Origin: Zhihengliuella flava
GTDB taxonomy: Bacteria > Actinomycetota > Actinomycetes > Actinomycetales > Micrococcaceae
NCBI RefSeq assembly: GCF_015751895.1
Contig: NZ_JADOTZ010000001.1
Location: 1,550,001 to 1,614,000 of the forward strand
Length of the DNA stretch: 64,000 nt
Direction of reading: 5' to 3'
Part shown: piece after piece, positions 36,826 through 45,763 of the stretch
Layout: the number at the start of each line of letters is the position of its first letter
Position numbering within the stretch: the stretch's first letter is position 1
The notes under the pieces: model-generated
Seen by the model: only the letters and a program-made list of their open reading frames with translations
The model's database searches: none
Told to the model about the DNA's origin: nothing
Position numbers and translations under genes: made by a program

Positions 36826-38500
36826 GGCCACCGCCGAGCCGGCGAAGCAGTCCAACTCCCGCGCGTACGCGCTCATGGCGAGCGGCACCACGGTCTCCCG
36901 CGCGCTCGGGTTTGTCCGCACCGCCCTGCTCGCCGTCGCGATCGGCTCCGTCACGCCCATCGCGGATATTTTCGAGAAGGCCAACGTCATCCCGACGATC
37001 ATCTTCATGCTGATCGCCGGCGGCGTGTTCAACGTGGTGTTGGTCCCCCAGCTCATCAAGGCCTCCAAGAACGCGGATCGCGGTTCCGCATACACCTCTA
37101 AACTCATCACCCTCACGGTGGTCACGATGTTCGCGGCCACGGTTCTGCTCACGCTGCTGGCGGGACCGATCATCAGGATGCTGACCGTCGGGTGGTCTGA
37201 CGCCATGCTGACACTGGCGACGTCGTTCGCCTATTGGTGCCTGCCCCAGGTGTTCTTCTATGGCGTGTACTCGGTGGTGGGCCAGGTGCTCAACGCACAC
37301 GGGAAGTTCGGGTGGTTCATGTGGGCGCCCGCGCTGAACAACGTGGTGCAGATCGCCGTGATTGGCACCTACATCGGCCTCTTCGGCGCCTTCCGTGCGG
37401 GCACGGACCAGCTCGCCACGTGGACCACTCAGCAAACCATCCTGCTCGCGGGCGGCTCGACGCTGGGCATCGCCGTGCAGGCGCTCATGTTGTTCGCGCC
37501 GCTGCACACCACGGGCCTGAAAATCCGCCCGAACTTCCATTTCCGCGGCATGGGCCTGACGCACATCGGCCGGATCGCCTCGTGGACGCTGGCCTCCATG
37601 ATGGTCGGCAACCTCGCCTCGCTGCTGTACTCACGCATCGCCTCGGAAGCCACCGCGGCGCGTGAGCAGGCGCCGCCCGGGGTGATCGTGGCGGGCGAAT
37701 ACGCGCTCAATACCTCGCAGCTGATTACGGTGCTGCCGCACTCGATCTTCGCACTGTCCCTCGCCACGGTCCTCTTCAACGAGCTCACCCGGGCCTTCCA
37801 CGACCACCGCGTCCAGGACGTGCCTGCGCTGCTCTCCAAGGGATTGCGGACGACGGCGGTACCCATCGTCTTCGCGTCCGTCGCCATCGTCGTCCTCGCC
37901 GGCCCGCTCGGCCGCCTGTTCGGCGGCACGTCGGCCGACGGCGCCGCGGCCGGTGCCGCGATCGGTCAGCTCCTGCTCCTCACGGCGCTCGGCTTGCCGT
38001 TCAAGTCCGCCCACTTCTTCCTCATCCGCGTGTTCTTCGCGCAAGAGGACACCCGCACACCCATGCTCATCCAGACGTCCATCGCCGTGCTCGGCGTCGT
38101 GGCCGCCTTCACCATGAGCGCGTTCATCCCGCCGACGCATATCGTCCTCGGCATCGCGCTGCTCTACGGCGTGACCAACGTCCTCAGTGCCGTGATCGCC
38201 CACGTCCTCGTGGTGCGCCGGCACGGCCCCTACGGGGTCGGCGTCGTGGTGGACACCTACATCCGGCTGGGCTGGTTCGCGGTGCTGGCAGGCGCCGTGG
38301 GCGCCGTCGTCCTGTGGTGCTTCGGCGAGTTTGCGTTTGCCGGGATCGGTGAAGCCTTCCTCACCCTCGCGGTGTGCGGCCTCGTCATGGTCTCCGTGTA
38401 CCTCCTGCTGGTGCGTTCGGCGCGGATGGAGGAGCTGACCGAGTTCCTCGGCCCCCTCGCCCGCCGCATCCCCGATCTCTCCCGGATCACCCGCCGATAA
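36815..38500 (+). CDS. murJ: Lipid II flippase
   Basis: It moves lipid-linked peptidoglycan precursor across the membrane. It has 561 residues and about 14 membrane helices. SGTTVSRALGFVRTALLAVAIG at the N terminus, the NVVLVPQLIKASK loop and LPFKSAHFFLIRVFFAQEDTRTP are MurJ hallmarks. Unlike the mycobacterial protein it ends after the transmembrane core; a kinase-like protein is encoded separately 100 bases downstream. Overlaps the NUDIX gene. Confidence 0.97.
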   Translation: MSTEATAEPAKQSNSRAYALMASGTTVSRALGFVRTALLAVAIGSVTPIADIFEKANVIPTIIFMLIAGGVFNVVLVPQLIKASKNADRGSAYTSKLITLTVVTMFAATVLLTLLAGPIIRMLTVGWSDAMLTLATSFAYWCLPQVFFYGVYSVVGQVLNAHGKFGWFMWAPALNNVVQIAVIGTYIGLFGAFRAGTDQLATWTTQQTILLAGGSTLGIAVQALMLFAPLHTTGLKIRPNFHFRGMGLTHIGRIASWTLASMMVGNLASLLYSRIASEATAAREQAPPGVIVAGEYALNTSQLITVLPHSIFALSLATVLFNELTRAFHDHRVQDVPALLSKGLRTTAVPIVFASVAIVVLAGPLGRLFGGTSADGAAAGAAIGQLLLLTALGLPFKSAHFFLIRVFFAQEDTRTPMLIQTSIAVLGVVAAFTMSAFIPPTHIVLGIALLYGVTNVLSAVIAHVLVVRRHGPYGVGVVVDTYIRLGWFAVLAGAVGAVVLWCFGEFAFAGIGEAFLTLAVCGLVMVSVYLLLVRSARMEELTEFLGPLARRIPDLSRITRR

Positions 38501-38600
38501 GGCCGGATGGCGCGGCCCGGCTAGCACATGGCCGGTAGCATGTACTCCAACAGCCCCGCCCGGGGTGTCCTGTACCCGAGAATCAACTGGGGAGTTAAAC

Positions 38601-40196
38601 GTGTCGCAACCCATCGACGTCGGTGCCGTGCTCGGCGGCCGGTACAAGGTGACCGGTAGCGTGCTCACCTCGGATGAGGGCGATCTGGTCCTTGCCGGCA
38701 TGGATCAGGTCCTGAACCGGACGGTCAGCATCTTGGTCGCCACCGCAGAGAACTCCGCGCAGCTCACCTCGAGCGCCCGGGAGATCGCGCGCGGGGAGCG
38801 GGCCAGCAACGTGCAGGTCCTCGATCTGGGCACGTCCGGGGACTCCACGTACCTCATCACGAACACGGCGGCCCCGGTGGACCTGCTGGATCTCCTCGTG
38901 CAGTCTGAGGGCCCCTATGTTGAGCCGTTCTACACGGACACGTTGGGCTCGGAAATCTTTGGCGAGTCGCGTTCCAAGGAACCGCAGCGCTACGAGGACG
39001 ACGACGAGTACTACGCCGAGCTCGAGGAACACGAGCACCGCAATCCTCTCGCTGGACGCTTCAACAGCCTCCGTTCGCGGTTCTCGCGTGGCGGCGCTGC
39101 GGGCGCGGGTGCAGCTGCCGCCCACCACGCGGAAGGCGACTCCGAGGCCACAGGACAGCAGCCGGTCGCCGATTCCCCCCACACCGAGGAGAACGACGCC
39201 GTCTCCCCCACACCGACCGCCGCCGCACCGCAGGCGCCTAGGCCCGAAGCCCAAGCGCCCGCCCCGCGCGTCGAGGACTACGATGCGCCTGAGGATGCTC
39301 CGCAAGCGCGTCATGGCCGGTCCGCCGCTGGCGCTGGGGCGGCTGGAGCCGCCGCCGGTGCTGCCGCCGCAAGTGCCGCAGGTGCCGGTGGTGCCGCCAG
39401 TTCCGGCGCCGGAGACTCCCGCCCACCATCCACCTTCCCCGCCGCTGCCCGCGATTATCAAGATGAAGAAGCGGCGACGGCGACGAGCGCTTTTGCTTAT
39501 GAGGATGCCGACGAGGAGGAGGGCGGCAATAAGTTCACCCGCCTCATCGTGGGAGCTGTCCTGGGCATTGTGCTCATCGTGGCCGTGGTGTTCGCGTTTA
39601 ATATGCTCGGCAGCGTCGGCGGTGATGATGCCCCGCAGGCTGGTGGCGATTCCACCACGTCAGCAGAAGAATCGGCGTCATCTTCCGCAAGTAGTGAGGG
39701 CTCTGCCGCCCCATCGGAATCCAGTGACCAGCTTCCGGCACCGGCCGTTGCCGGCATTCAGCGCATCGTCCCGGGCAATCAGGAATTGAATGCGGACACG
39801 GACAATACGCTCGGCGACGCCGTGGACGGTAACGAGGCCACGATCTACGCCACGTACTCGTATGCTCAGCCGGCCTTCGGTGGGTTCGCCTCCAACATGA
39901 TTCTGGCGGTAGAACTGGAAGAGGCCTCCCAAATCAACCAGATCGAGTTGACCGGGTTGAATGGGTCCGGTGGATCCTACGAGGTCGCTATTGGCGATTC
40001 GAATGATTTCGGTTCCGCGCAGGTGGTCACCCAAGGATCCTTCACTGGACCCACGGTCAGCGTTCCGGTGACGGAAGAATCGAAGACGTCGGGCACCCAT
40101 GTTTTCGTCAACGTGACCGAGCTGCCCCGCCTGGCCAACCCCTACAACGATTCGCGCCCCTATGGCCTGCAGATCGCCGAGATCAAGGTGTCCTAG
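38601..40196 (+). CDS. Degenerate kinase-like membrane protein with C-terminal discoidin-like domain
   Basis: It has 531 residues. Residues 10-105 resemble only the N-lobe and hinge of a Ser/Thr kinase (GGRYKVTGSVLTSDEGDLVL, then NVQVLDLGTSGDSTYLIT). The ATP-binding Lys expected in VAIK is replaced (VSILVA) and the HRD and DFG motifs are missing. A low-complexity Ala/Pro/Glu region of about 200 residues, one membrane helix (LIVGAVLGIVLIVAVVFAF) and an extracellular beta-rich domain (DGNEATIYATY to LQIAEIKVS) follow. GTG follows GGGGAG. It matches in order the parts fused to MurJ in mycobacteria. Confidence 0.75.
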   Translation: MSQPIDVGAVLGGRYKVTGSVLTSDEGDLVLAGMDQVLNRTVSILVATAENSAQLTSSAREIARGERASNVQVLDLGTSGDSTYLITNTAAPVDLLDLLVQSEGPYVEPFYTDTLGSEIFGESRSKEPQRYEDDDEYYAELEEHEHRNPLAGRFNSLRSRFSRGGAAGAGAAAAHHAEGDSEATGQQPVADSPHTEENDAVSPTPTAAAPQAPRPEAQAPAPRVEDYDAPEDAPQARHGRSAAGAGAAGAAAGAAAASAAGAGGAASSGAGDSRPPSTFPAAARDYQDEEAATATSAFAYEDADEEEGGNKFTRLIVGAVLGIVLIVAVVFAFNMLGSVGGDDAPQAGGDSTTSAEESASSSASSEGSAAPSESSDQLPAPAVAGIQRIVPGNQELNADTDNTLGDAVDGNEATIYATYSYAQPAFGGFASNMILAVELEEASQINQIELTGLNGSGGSYEVAIGDSNDFGSAQVVTQGSFTGPTVSVPVTEESKTSGTHVFVNVTELPRLANPYNDSRPYGLQIAEIKVS

Positions 40197-40207
40197 CGAG
40201 CACCGCG

Positions 40208-40233
40208 GGAATAGGTCTAGCGGCACGGCCGTT
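40208..40233 (+). promoter_or_regulatory. SigR/SigH-type promoter of trxB-trxA
   Basis: GGAAT (40208-40212), an 18-base spacer and GTT (40231-40233) fit the consensus of the actinobacterial disulfide-stress sigma factor exactly, about 70 bases before trxB, a classical target. Confidence 0.75.
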
Positions 40234-40302
40234 GATCCAGAGACAATACTCAAGTCCACTCGAGCGCCCTGGCGCCACCATCGATAGAGAGGTTCACCGC
40301 GC

Positions 40303-41292
40303 GTGGCCACTGAAGCAGCAGATTCGATCCGCGACGTCATCATCGTCGGTTCCGGTCCGGCCGGATACACGGCGGCGATTTACACGGCTCGGGCCAACCT
40401 GAACCCATTGGTCATCGCAGGATCGGTGACGGCCGGCGGCGATCTCATGAACACCACCGAGGTGGAGAACTTCCCCGGCTTCCCCGAGGGAGTCCAGGGG
40501 CCGGAGCTCATGGAGCACATGCGCGCGCAGGCGGACCGCTTTGGCGCTGAGATCCAGTACGAAGACGTCGAGTCCGTCGAGTTGAACGGGGACCTCAAGA
40601 CGGTCACGTTGGCCAGTGGCGCCGTCTACCGCGCCCGGGCCGTCATCCTTTCCACGGGATCGGCCTACCGCGAGCTGGGCCTACCGGGCGAGAAAGAACT
40701 CTCCGGCCACGGGGTGTCGTGGTGCGCAACCTGTGACGGTTTCTTCTTCCGGGATCAGGAAATCGCCGTCGTCGGCGGCGGTGATTCGGCGATGGAGGAG
40801 GCGCTCTTCCTCACCAAGTTTGCTTCGAAGGTCACCGTCATTCACCGGCGCGACTCCCTCCGCGCCTCGCAAACCATGGCGGACCGCGCGTTGGCAGAGC
40901 CGAAGATCGAATTCGTCTGGAACAGTGCGGTCGATGGATTCGAGGGTGAAGACAAGCTGACAGGAATCAAGGTCCGGAACCTGCTCGACGATTCGGTGAC
41001 CTCACTGCCTGTGACCGGCTTGTTCGTGGCGATCGGGTCCGACCCGCGCGTGGACCTCGTCAAGGACCAGTTGGAGCTGACGGCGGACGGAAACGTGGCC
41101 GTGCAGGGGCGCACGTCGAAGACCAGCATCGCTGGCGTGTTCGCCGCGGGCGACGTCATTGACCCCACCTACCGTCAGGCCATCACTGCTGCAGGCTCCG
41201 GTTGTGTTGCCGCCATCGACGTCGAGCACTACCTCGGTTCCCTCACGCCGGCTGCGGAGGCGGCTCAGCCCGCCGAGTCGGCCATCGTCTAA
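40303..41292 (+). CDS. trxB: Thioredoxin-disulfide reductase
   Basis: NADPH-dependent FAD enzyme that reduces thioredoxin. It has 329 residues. FAD site [20 protein letters not shown], redox disulfide WCATCDG, NADPH site [15 protein letters not shown] with HRRDSLRAS, and GVFAAGDV are all intact. GTG start after a weak GAGAGG. First gene of trxB-trxA, behind an oxidative-stress promoter. Confidence 0.98.
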   Translation: MATEAADSIRDVIIVGSGPAGYTAAIYTARANLNPLVIAGSVTAGGDLMNTTEVENFPGFPEGVQGPELMEHMRAQADRFGAEIQYEDVESVELNGDLKTVTLASGAVYRARAVILSTGSAYRELGLPGEKELSGHGVSWCATCDGFFFRDQEIAVVGGGDSAMEEALFLTKFASKVTVIHRRDSLRASQTMADRALAEPKIEFVWNSAVDGFEGEDKLTGIKVRNLLDDSVTSLPVTGLFVAIGSDPRVDLVKDQLELTADGNVAVQGRTSKTSIAGVFAAGDVIDPTYRQAITAAGSGCVAAIDVEHYLGSLTPAAEAAQPAESAIV

Positions 41293-41327
41293 GATTCGCT
41301 GTTAACCGTCATCGAAAGGATTCACTC

Positions 41328-41651
41328 ATGAGCAATGCAAAGGACGTCACGGACGCCTCGTTCCAGGCTGACGTACTGGAAAACAGCAAGCCCGTCATCG
41401 TGGATTTCTGGGCAGAGTGGTGCGGCCCGTGCCGCATGCTCTCTCCGATCCTGGATCAGATCGCCGAGGAGCACGCCGAGAAGGTTGACGTCGTCAAGGT
41501 GAACGTCGACGAGAACCAGGGCATCGCCGCGAAGTACGGCATCACCTCGATTCCAGCCGTCTTCGTTTTCAAGGATGGCGAGCACGTGGCCAGCTCCATT
41601 GGCGCCAAGCCCAAGCAGGTCATCGAGCAGGAGTTCGCCGAGTACCTCTAG
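41328..41651 (+). CDS. trxA: Thioredoxin
   Basis: It has 107 residues with active site FWAEWCGPCRMLSP and the cis-proline in TSIPAVFVF. ATG follows GAAAGGA, 35 bases after trxB, so both are expressed together. A strong intrinsic terminator follows. Confidence 0.98.
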   Translation: MSNAKDVTDASFQADVLENSKPVIVDFWAEWCGPCRMLSPILDQIAEEHAEKVDVVKVNVDENQGIAAKYGITSIPAVFVFKDGEHVASSIGAKPKQVIEQEFAEYL

Positions 41652-41690
41652 GCACCGCCCGACTCGGCGGGAGAGCCTCGGCCGCCATCC

Positions 41691-41744
41691 AGCGCCGGGT
41701 CCACCCCTTACATCAGGTGAAGGGAATGGGCCCGGCGCTTTTTT
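41691..41744 (+). terminator. Intrinsic terminator of trxB-trxA
   Basis: A 13-bp stem, agcgccgggtcca with tgggcccggcgct (one G-U), is followed by a run of T, the clearest classical terminator in the window. Confidence 0.88.
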
Positions 41745-41964
41745 GTGAGGCTGCCTGGCATATCTGCTTGGATAGCCAGGATTGCAACCCTGAAAGTTAT
41801 CCAAACAGGCATATTCTCAAAGGCTCTTTGCTCAGTTTCCACAGACAAAGAACTTTCCCACAGGCGAACCTGTTCATAACTATGGTTCACATCGGCAAAG
41901 AGTTCGGCCTGAGGATCTTCTGGAAACGCCACGAAGGCAACACTCAGTCAGTGCTACCGATGAA
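41745..41964. other. AT-rich spacer between trxA and the parB palindrome
   Basis: No credible gene. It holds CCTGGC/GCCAGG and TTGGATA/TATCCAA inverted repeats and a few poor DnaA-box-like words (TTATCCAAA, TTTCCCACA). The amidase gene cwlM, found here in mycobacteria, is absent. Confidence 0.5.
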
Positions 41965-42006
41965 TCAGGGCGGTGGGTGTTTCACGTGAAACACCCACCG
42001 CCCTGA
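41965..42006. repeat. Perfect 42-bp palindrome centred on parS
   Basis: The two 21-base arms, starting TCAGGGCGGTGGGTG, are exact reverse complements and meet at the centre of parS. It begins 26 bases beyond the parB stop and can act as parB terminator while carrying a ParB site. A parS element is only 16 bp; the extra 13 bp of symmetry on each side needs its own explanation. Confidence 0.9.
41978..41993. promoter_or_regulatory. parS: parS site 1 (perfect)
   Basis: TGTTTCACGTGAAACA equals the universal 16-bp parS consensus. Nucleates ParB. Confidence 0.93.
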
Positions 42007-42031
42007 ACTCTGCCTCGCTCCAGTCTGTCAG

Positions 42032-43420
42032 CTATGACGTGGCGTCAGGGGCAATCAGGCCCATGATTCGGTTGAGGTCGTCGACGCTAGCGAACTCGAT
42101 GGCGACCTTGCCCTTCTTGGCGCCCAGAGAGATCTTGACGTTGGTATCCAGACGGTCGGACAACGAGTTGGCTAGGTAGTCCAGTCGCTCGTGACGTGCT
42201 GTGCTCTTCGGCTTCGCCTCGCGACGCTTCTTCTCGACCCCTTCGTTCATAGCCACGGCTTCCTCCGTGGCGCGAACGGACAGGCCCTCCGCGACAATCC
42301 GCTGAGCCAAACGCTCTATCTCGGCAGGATCGGACAGGGCGAGCAGGGCACGAGCATGCCCCTGACTGAGCACGCCCGCTGCTACCCGCCGTTGCACCAA
42401 GGGCGGAAGCTTCATGAGACGTATCGTGTTGGAGATTTGCGGGCGGGACCGCCCAATCTTGGCGGAGAGCTCATCTTGAGTGCACCCGAACTCATCAAGC
42501 AATTGTTGATAGGCCGCAGCTTCCTCCAGTGGATTCAGTTGGGACCGGTGCAGGTTCTCGAGCAGAGCGTCACGAAGCAAGTCCTCATCCGTGGTTTGCC
42601 GAACGATCGCCGGGATCGTCTCGAGTCCAGCTGCTTGCGTTGCTCTCCACCGACGCTCACCCATGACCAGCTCATAGGTCGCATCTTCTTGTTCCGTCGA
42701 GGGACGGACGACGATCGGCTGCAGCAGGCCGATCTCACGCACCGAGTGGACCAGCTCAGCCATCTCGTCCTCATCGAAGACCTGACGAGGCTGTTTTCTG
42801 TTGGGATGGATGTCCGTGACGGCAATTTCGGCGAAGCTAGCGCCCGGTACTGGTACCAAATCGCCCTGCACGGACTCCGACGACGGGCTGGGGTCTACCT
42901 GTCCTGCAGCTTCAAGGGGCTCCGATGGCGTCGACGCACTGCGGCTGCGCGCCTGTCCGATCACGTCCGGCATCTGCGGACGTTTGGTTGTCCGTGAGGT
43001 CTTGGACCGTGCCTGGCTCGACGCAGCGCGTGCCGGCTGCTCGTGATCATCATCGGCGGCTCGCCCGGGAGTGAAGAACATATCAACGGGACGCGACTTG
43101 CTCGTCGAGGCACCAGTCGCTGAGCCACCACTGGAGCGGGACGAGCTGGACTTCGACTTCGAACCCGGGGCGTTGCGGCTTCCCGCACCCTTGGTTGCGG
43201 ATTCGCCCTGAGCGCCCTCAGGAGCCTTGTCTGCGCCTCCAGAAGCCTTTCGCGCTGCCGTGCTGCTACGCTGCCGCGTAGAAGCGCCTGAAGCCTTCTG
43301 AGTGGCTTTGGGGGCGTCTTGATCGGGCGCCTCTTCTATGGCGGTATCCGTCTCACCAGCAGGCGAACTCGAGATCAAGGCTCCTAGCCCGCGGCCCAGT
43401 CCTCGACGCTTTTCAGCCAT
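42032..43420 (-). CDS. parB: Chromosome-partitioning protein ParB
   Basis: CTP-dependent clamp that loads at parS. It has 462 residues, longer than usual because about 190 N-terminal residues are low-complexity Ser/Ala/Lys after the [16 protein letters not shown] ParA-interacting start. Core motifs: [17 protein letters not shown], the CTP/Arg patch [12 protein letters not shown], and the helix-turn-helix [18 protein letters not shown]. The C-terminal dimerisation segment is present. ATG follows GAGAGG. Unusually it is not directly after parA. Confidence 0.96.
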   Translation of the reverse strand: MAEKRRGLGRGLGALISSSPAGETDTAIEEAPDQDAPKATQKASGASTRQRSSTAARKASGGADKAPEGAQGESATKGAGSRNAPGSKSKSSSSRSSGGSATGASTSKSRPVDMFFTPGRAADDDHEQPARAASSQARSKTSRTTKRPQMPDVIGQARSRSASTPSEPLEAAGQVDPSPSSESVQGDLVPVPGASFAEIAVTDIHPNRKQPRQVFDEDEMAELVHSVREIGLLQPIVVRPSTEQEDATYELVMGERRWRATQAAGLETIPAIVRQTTDEDLLRDALLENLHRSQLNPLEEAAAYQQLLDEFGCTQDELSAKIGRSRPQISNTIRLMKLPPLVQRRVAAGVLSQGHARALLALSDPAEIERLAQRIVAEGLSVRATEEAVAMNEGVEKKRREAKPKSTARHERLDYLANSLSDRLDTNVKISLGAKKGKVAIEFASVDDLNRIMGLIAPDATS

Positions 43421-43531
43421 GTTTTTCCTCTCGAATAGCATCGCAGACCTCACAGCCTGCCGCACTTGATGGCTGCTATCTTACTCGGCGAATTCAGGTG
43501 CAGCCTGCATACTCGGCGGTGGCGCGTACAG

Positions 43532-43547
43532 CGTTTCACGTGAAACA
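43532..43547. promoter_or_regulatory. parS: parS site 2
   Basis: CGTTTCACGTGAAACA, perfect 14-bp core, one outer base changed. About 110 bases above parB, so it may couple ParB binding to parB expression. Confidence 0.9.
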
Positions 43548-43755
43548 CGTCGTCCGAGAGCACGGCCCGCACGTACGAGCAGCACCTCCCTAGACCACTT
43601 CTCAGCCCCATCACCTCACCGGATGCTCGCCCCAGCACCGGCTCGTCCGCCTCAAGGCGGCACACGACTGCGTGCCTCACTGAGGCCGCAGCACGCGCGG
43701 TCTTCGTCAGGCCAACGTGAAACGGAGAGTCCTTGCGGATACCGGCGTCGAGTCA

Positions 43756-43771
43756 CGTTTCACGTGAAACC
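43756..43771. promoter_or_regulatory. parS: parS site 3
   Basis: CGTTTCACGTGAAACC, perfect 14-bp core. Confidence 0.9.
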
Positions 43772-44005
43772 AACGTGCTTCCACGCCTCGTTCTGCCGTG
43801 GTGCGTGGGCGAACACGTCTCCCTGTCAGTGCTTCCGCTCCCCTCGTGTCAACAGCGTAGGATTCGTCACCATGGCTTCAGGGATCACCTGTTAGATCAC
43901 GCATCATGACCGCGTCGTGGAGCCGTGCGGAGACTTCCATATCTGCCAACGCATCGCTGATGAATGCTGTGACAGGCCACGAATGGCTGGCAAGCGTCAG
44001 GATCG

Positions 44006-44021
44006 TGTTTCACGTGAAACT
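44006..44021. promoter_or_regulatory. parS: parS site 4
   Basis: TGTTTCACGTGAAACT, perfect 14-bp core. Confidence 0.9.
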
Positions 44022-44724
44022 CAGTTGCCGCTCTCGTCCGGCATTGAGGTGCGACCGACGTGTCAGCGGGTGGCAGTAGACAAGCCCTGGGTCCCTTGCC
44101 TCCGTGCCGCATTGAGATGCTCTCAAACTTGGACTCTCAAAACTGCCTCGCAAACTCCCCCCTCGCCCGGTCATGCCGCCGGCTGAGCAACGACCCAGGA
44201 AGCGAGCAGCTCTTGATGTTTTGGTCGGGCTCAGACCAACCTGCTGATCAAGTCTTCTCCTAAATAGTCCGAAAGCAACATCGCGATGCACTCGCCTTAG
44301 ATAGGAGCACATCCGATCTTTATGCTGGGATGCATCGCCACCAGTGCAACACGCTCTCCGAGGCATTCACACTTAAGGGAAGGCACGTCCGGCACGAGCA
44401 ACCGGGGCCGCTCGCCTAGATACCCCCTCATCCGCGATCTAGGAGCGAAGTCACCAAACTAAACAGCCGGACATAGTTGAATGCTGCGCTTTACGATGCA
44501 GACGCTCTTCTTCGCGAGATCGGCGGGCCATCATTATCCCCTCTCCCGTTCCCGTCGCGGGAAGACACGGGTAGGCCCAAGCAGTCAAGCCGTTCCACCC
44601 CAGTGTTCGGCCCCGTCAATCGCTACCAATCATGATGCCGGAGAACCGCATGCGTGACGTCAGCCGGCCCTTACTCACCTAGCTCAATGGCTCCCGATAC
44701 GGGCAACGGCCACGTGCTGGTCCG

Positions 44725-44740
44725 CGTTTCACGTGAAACA
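44725..44740. promoter_or_regulatory. parS: parS site 5
   Basis: CGTTTCACGTGAAACA, perfect 14-bp core. Confidence 0.9.
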
Positions 44741-45135
44741 CGATCACCGGTGCGTAGCACCCGATCATGAGCTCGAGAGGATCAGGTCATCATGAGCCGA
44801 TACGGTAGATCTCGGCACCACAATGCACTCCCCCTGCGCTGGAGCCGCACTCGTGGTGGGAGGATCAGGTTGTCAGATCTGTCCGCTGTCGTTGAACGAG
44901 CATGCAGACCACCATGCATGCGGGGCTAGGACAGCTCGCGAGCACCTTTCCAATGAAGAGTGATCGAAGCCCGCCGCGCGTCTTCAAGGTCTCCATCACG
45001 TTGTGCAGGCGGGCTTCAGGTCCGGCTTTGCCCTGCCACACTACCCATATACCGGACTTACCCAAATCACTAATGTTCCCGTGTCCCCTGACAGAAGTAT
45101 CGCCACGAACCGTGTTTCTTCCTCCGCACGCATCA

Positions 45136-45151
45136 TGTTTCACGTGAAACG
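45136..45151. promoter_or_regulatory. parS: parS site 6
   Basis: TGTTTCACGTGAAACG, perfect 14-bp core. Confidence 0.9.
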
Positions 45152-45480
45152 CACACCGCTGCGGAAGGTCGAAGGGCACAGCATAGACGCTGCATCATCG
45201 CTTCAGACGCTCGCTTCGACGTAGCTCGCGACGTTGCTGGCCAAACAGAGGTCACTGCCTGGCCACCGTAGATCCTGGATTCTCCCGCAGCCTCCACGGG
45301 CCTCAGATGCAGTTGCGCCTGAGCGTTGTCTTCGCAAACGTTTTATGGCCTTGACTCAGGCCAGAAAGGGCGCCGCTGAGCTGGACTCAGCGTCCACGCG
45401 ACCTCCGCCAATGGCGTACTCAACCGTTGACATGCAGCTAGCTTCAACCCGCGTCGCGCCAGGCAGGTAGATCGAGAGCT

Positions 45481-45496
45481 CGTTCCACGTGAAACA
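45481..45496. promoter_or_regulatory. parS: parS-like site 7 (one core change)
   Basis: CGTTCCACGTGAAACA, with T to C at one core position; probably a weaker ParB site. Confidence 0.65.
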
Positions 45497-45687
45497 TCGC
45501 CCTACCCAGTCGCGACGGCACGGATGGACTGCACTCCCCTAGCCACCAGACGGCGTGCTAGTCCGCTGGGCTATACCAGATCGCCGCAGAGGCCTGTTGA
45601 ACTGGGGACAGCGTATATGCACGTCACATCATGATGCCTGAGGGAACGCTTCTCGACTCATAGTGCCTCCCCCGCCCAACGCGTGCA

Positions 45688-45703
45688 CGTTTCACGTGAA
45701 ACC
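45688..45703. promoter_or_regulatory. parS: parS site 8
   Basis: CGTTTCACGTGAAACC, perfect core, about 60 bases past the parA stop codon. Confidence 0.9.
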
Positions 45704-45763
45704 TCGTGAGGTGCAGCCACATCGCGACGAGCCGATGCCAAAACGGTGAGCAGCAGGCCAGCG

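Larger units (their letters stand above)
43421..45763. other. Gene-free, AT-richer island with seven parS sites between parB and parA
   Basis: A stretch of 2,343 bases with only short open frames in all six frames that overlap each other, lack ribosome sites and resemble no protein. Base composition is visibly less GC-rich than the flanking genes. Six exact GTTTCACGTGAAAC cores and one with a single change are spaced about 200-700 bases apart. It may also contain the parB promoter at its left end. Confidence 0.8.

Noticed and set aside
41790-41890. Third DnaA-box cluster between trxA and parB
   Set aside because: The words (TTATCCAAA, TTTCCCACA, GTTTCCACA) each differ at one or more key positions and no exact box is present.
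43421-45763. Short open frames in the parB-parA gap as possible genes
   Set aside because: They overlap on both strands, have no good ribosome sites, are full of Ser, Pro and Arg and several read through parS sites; they look like chance frames.
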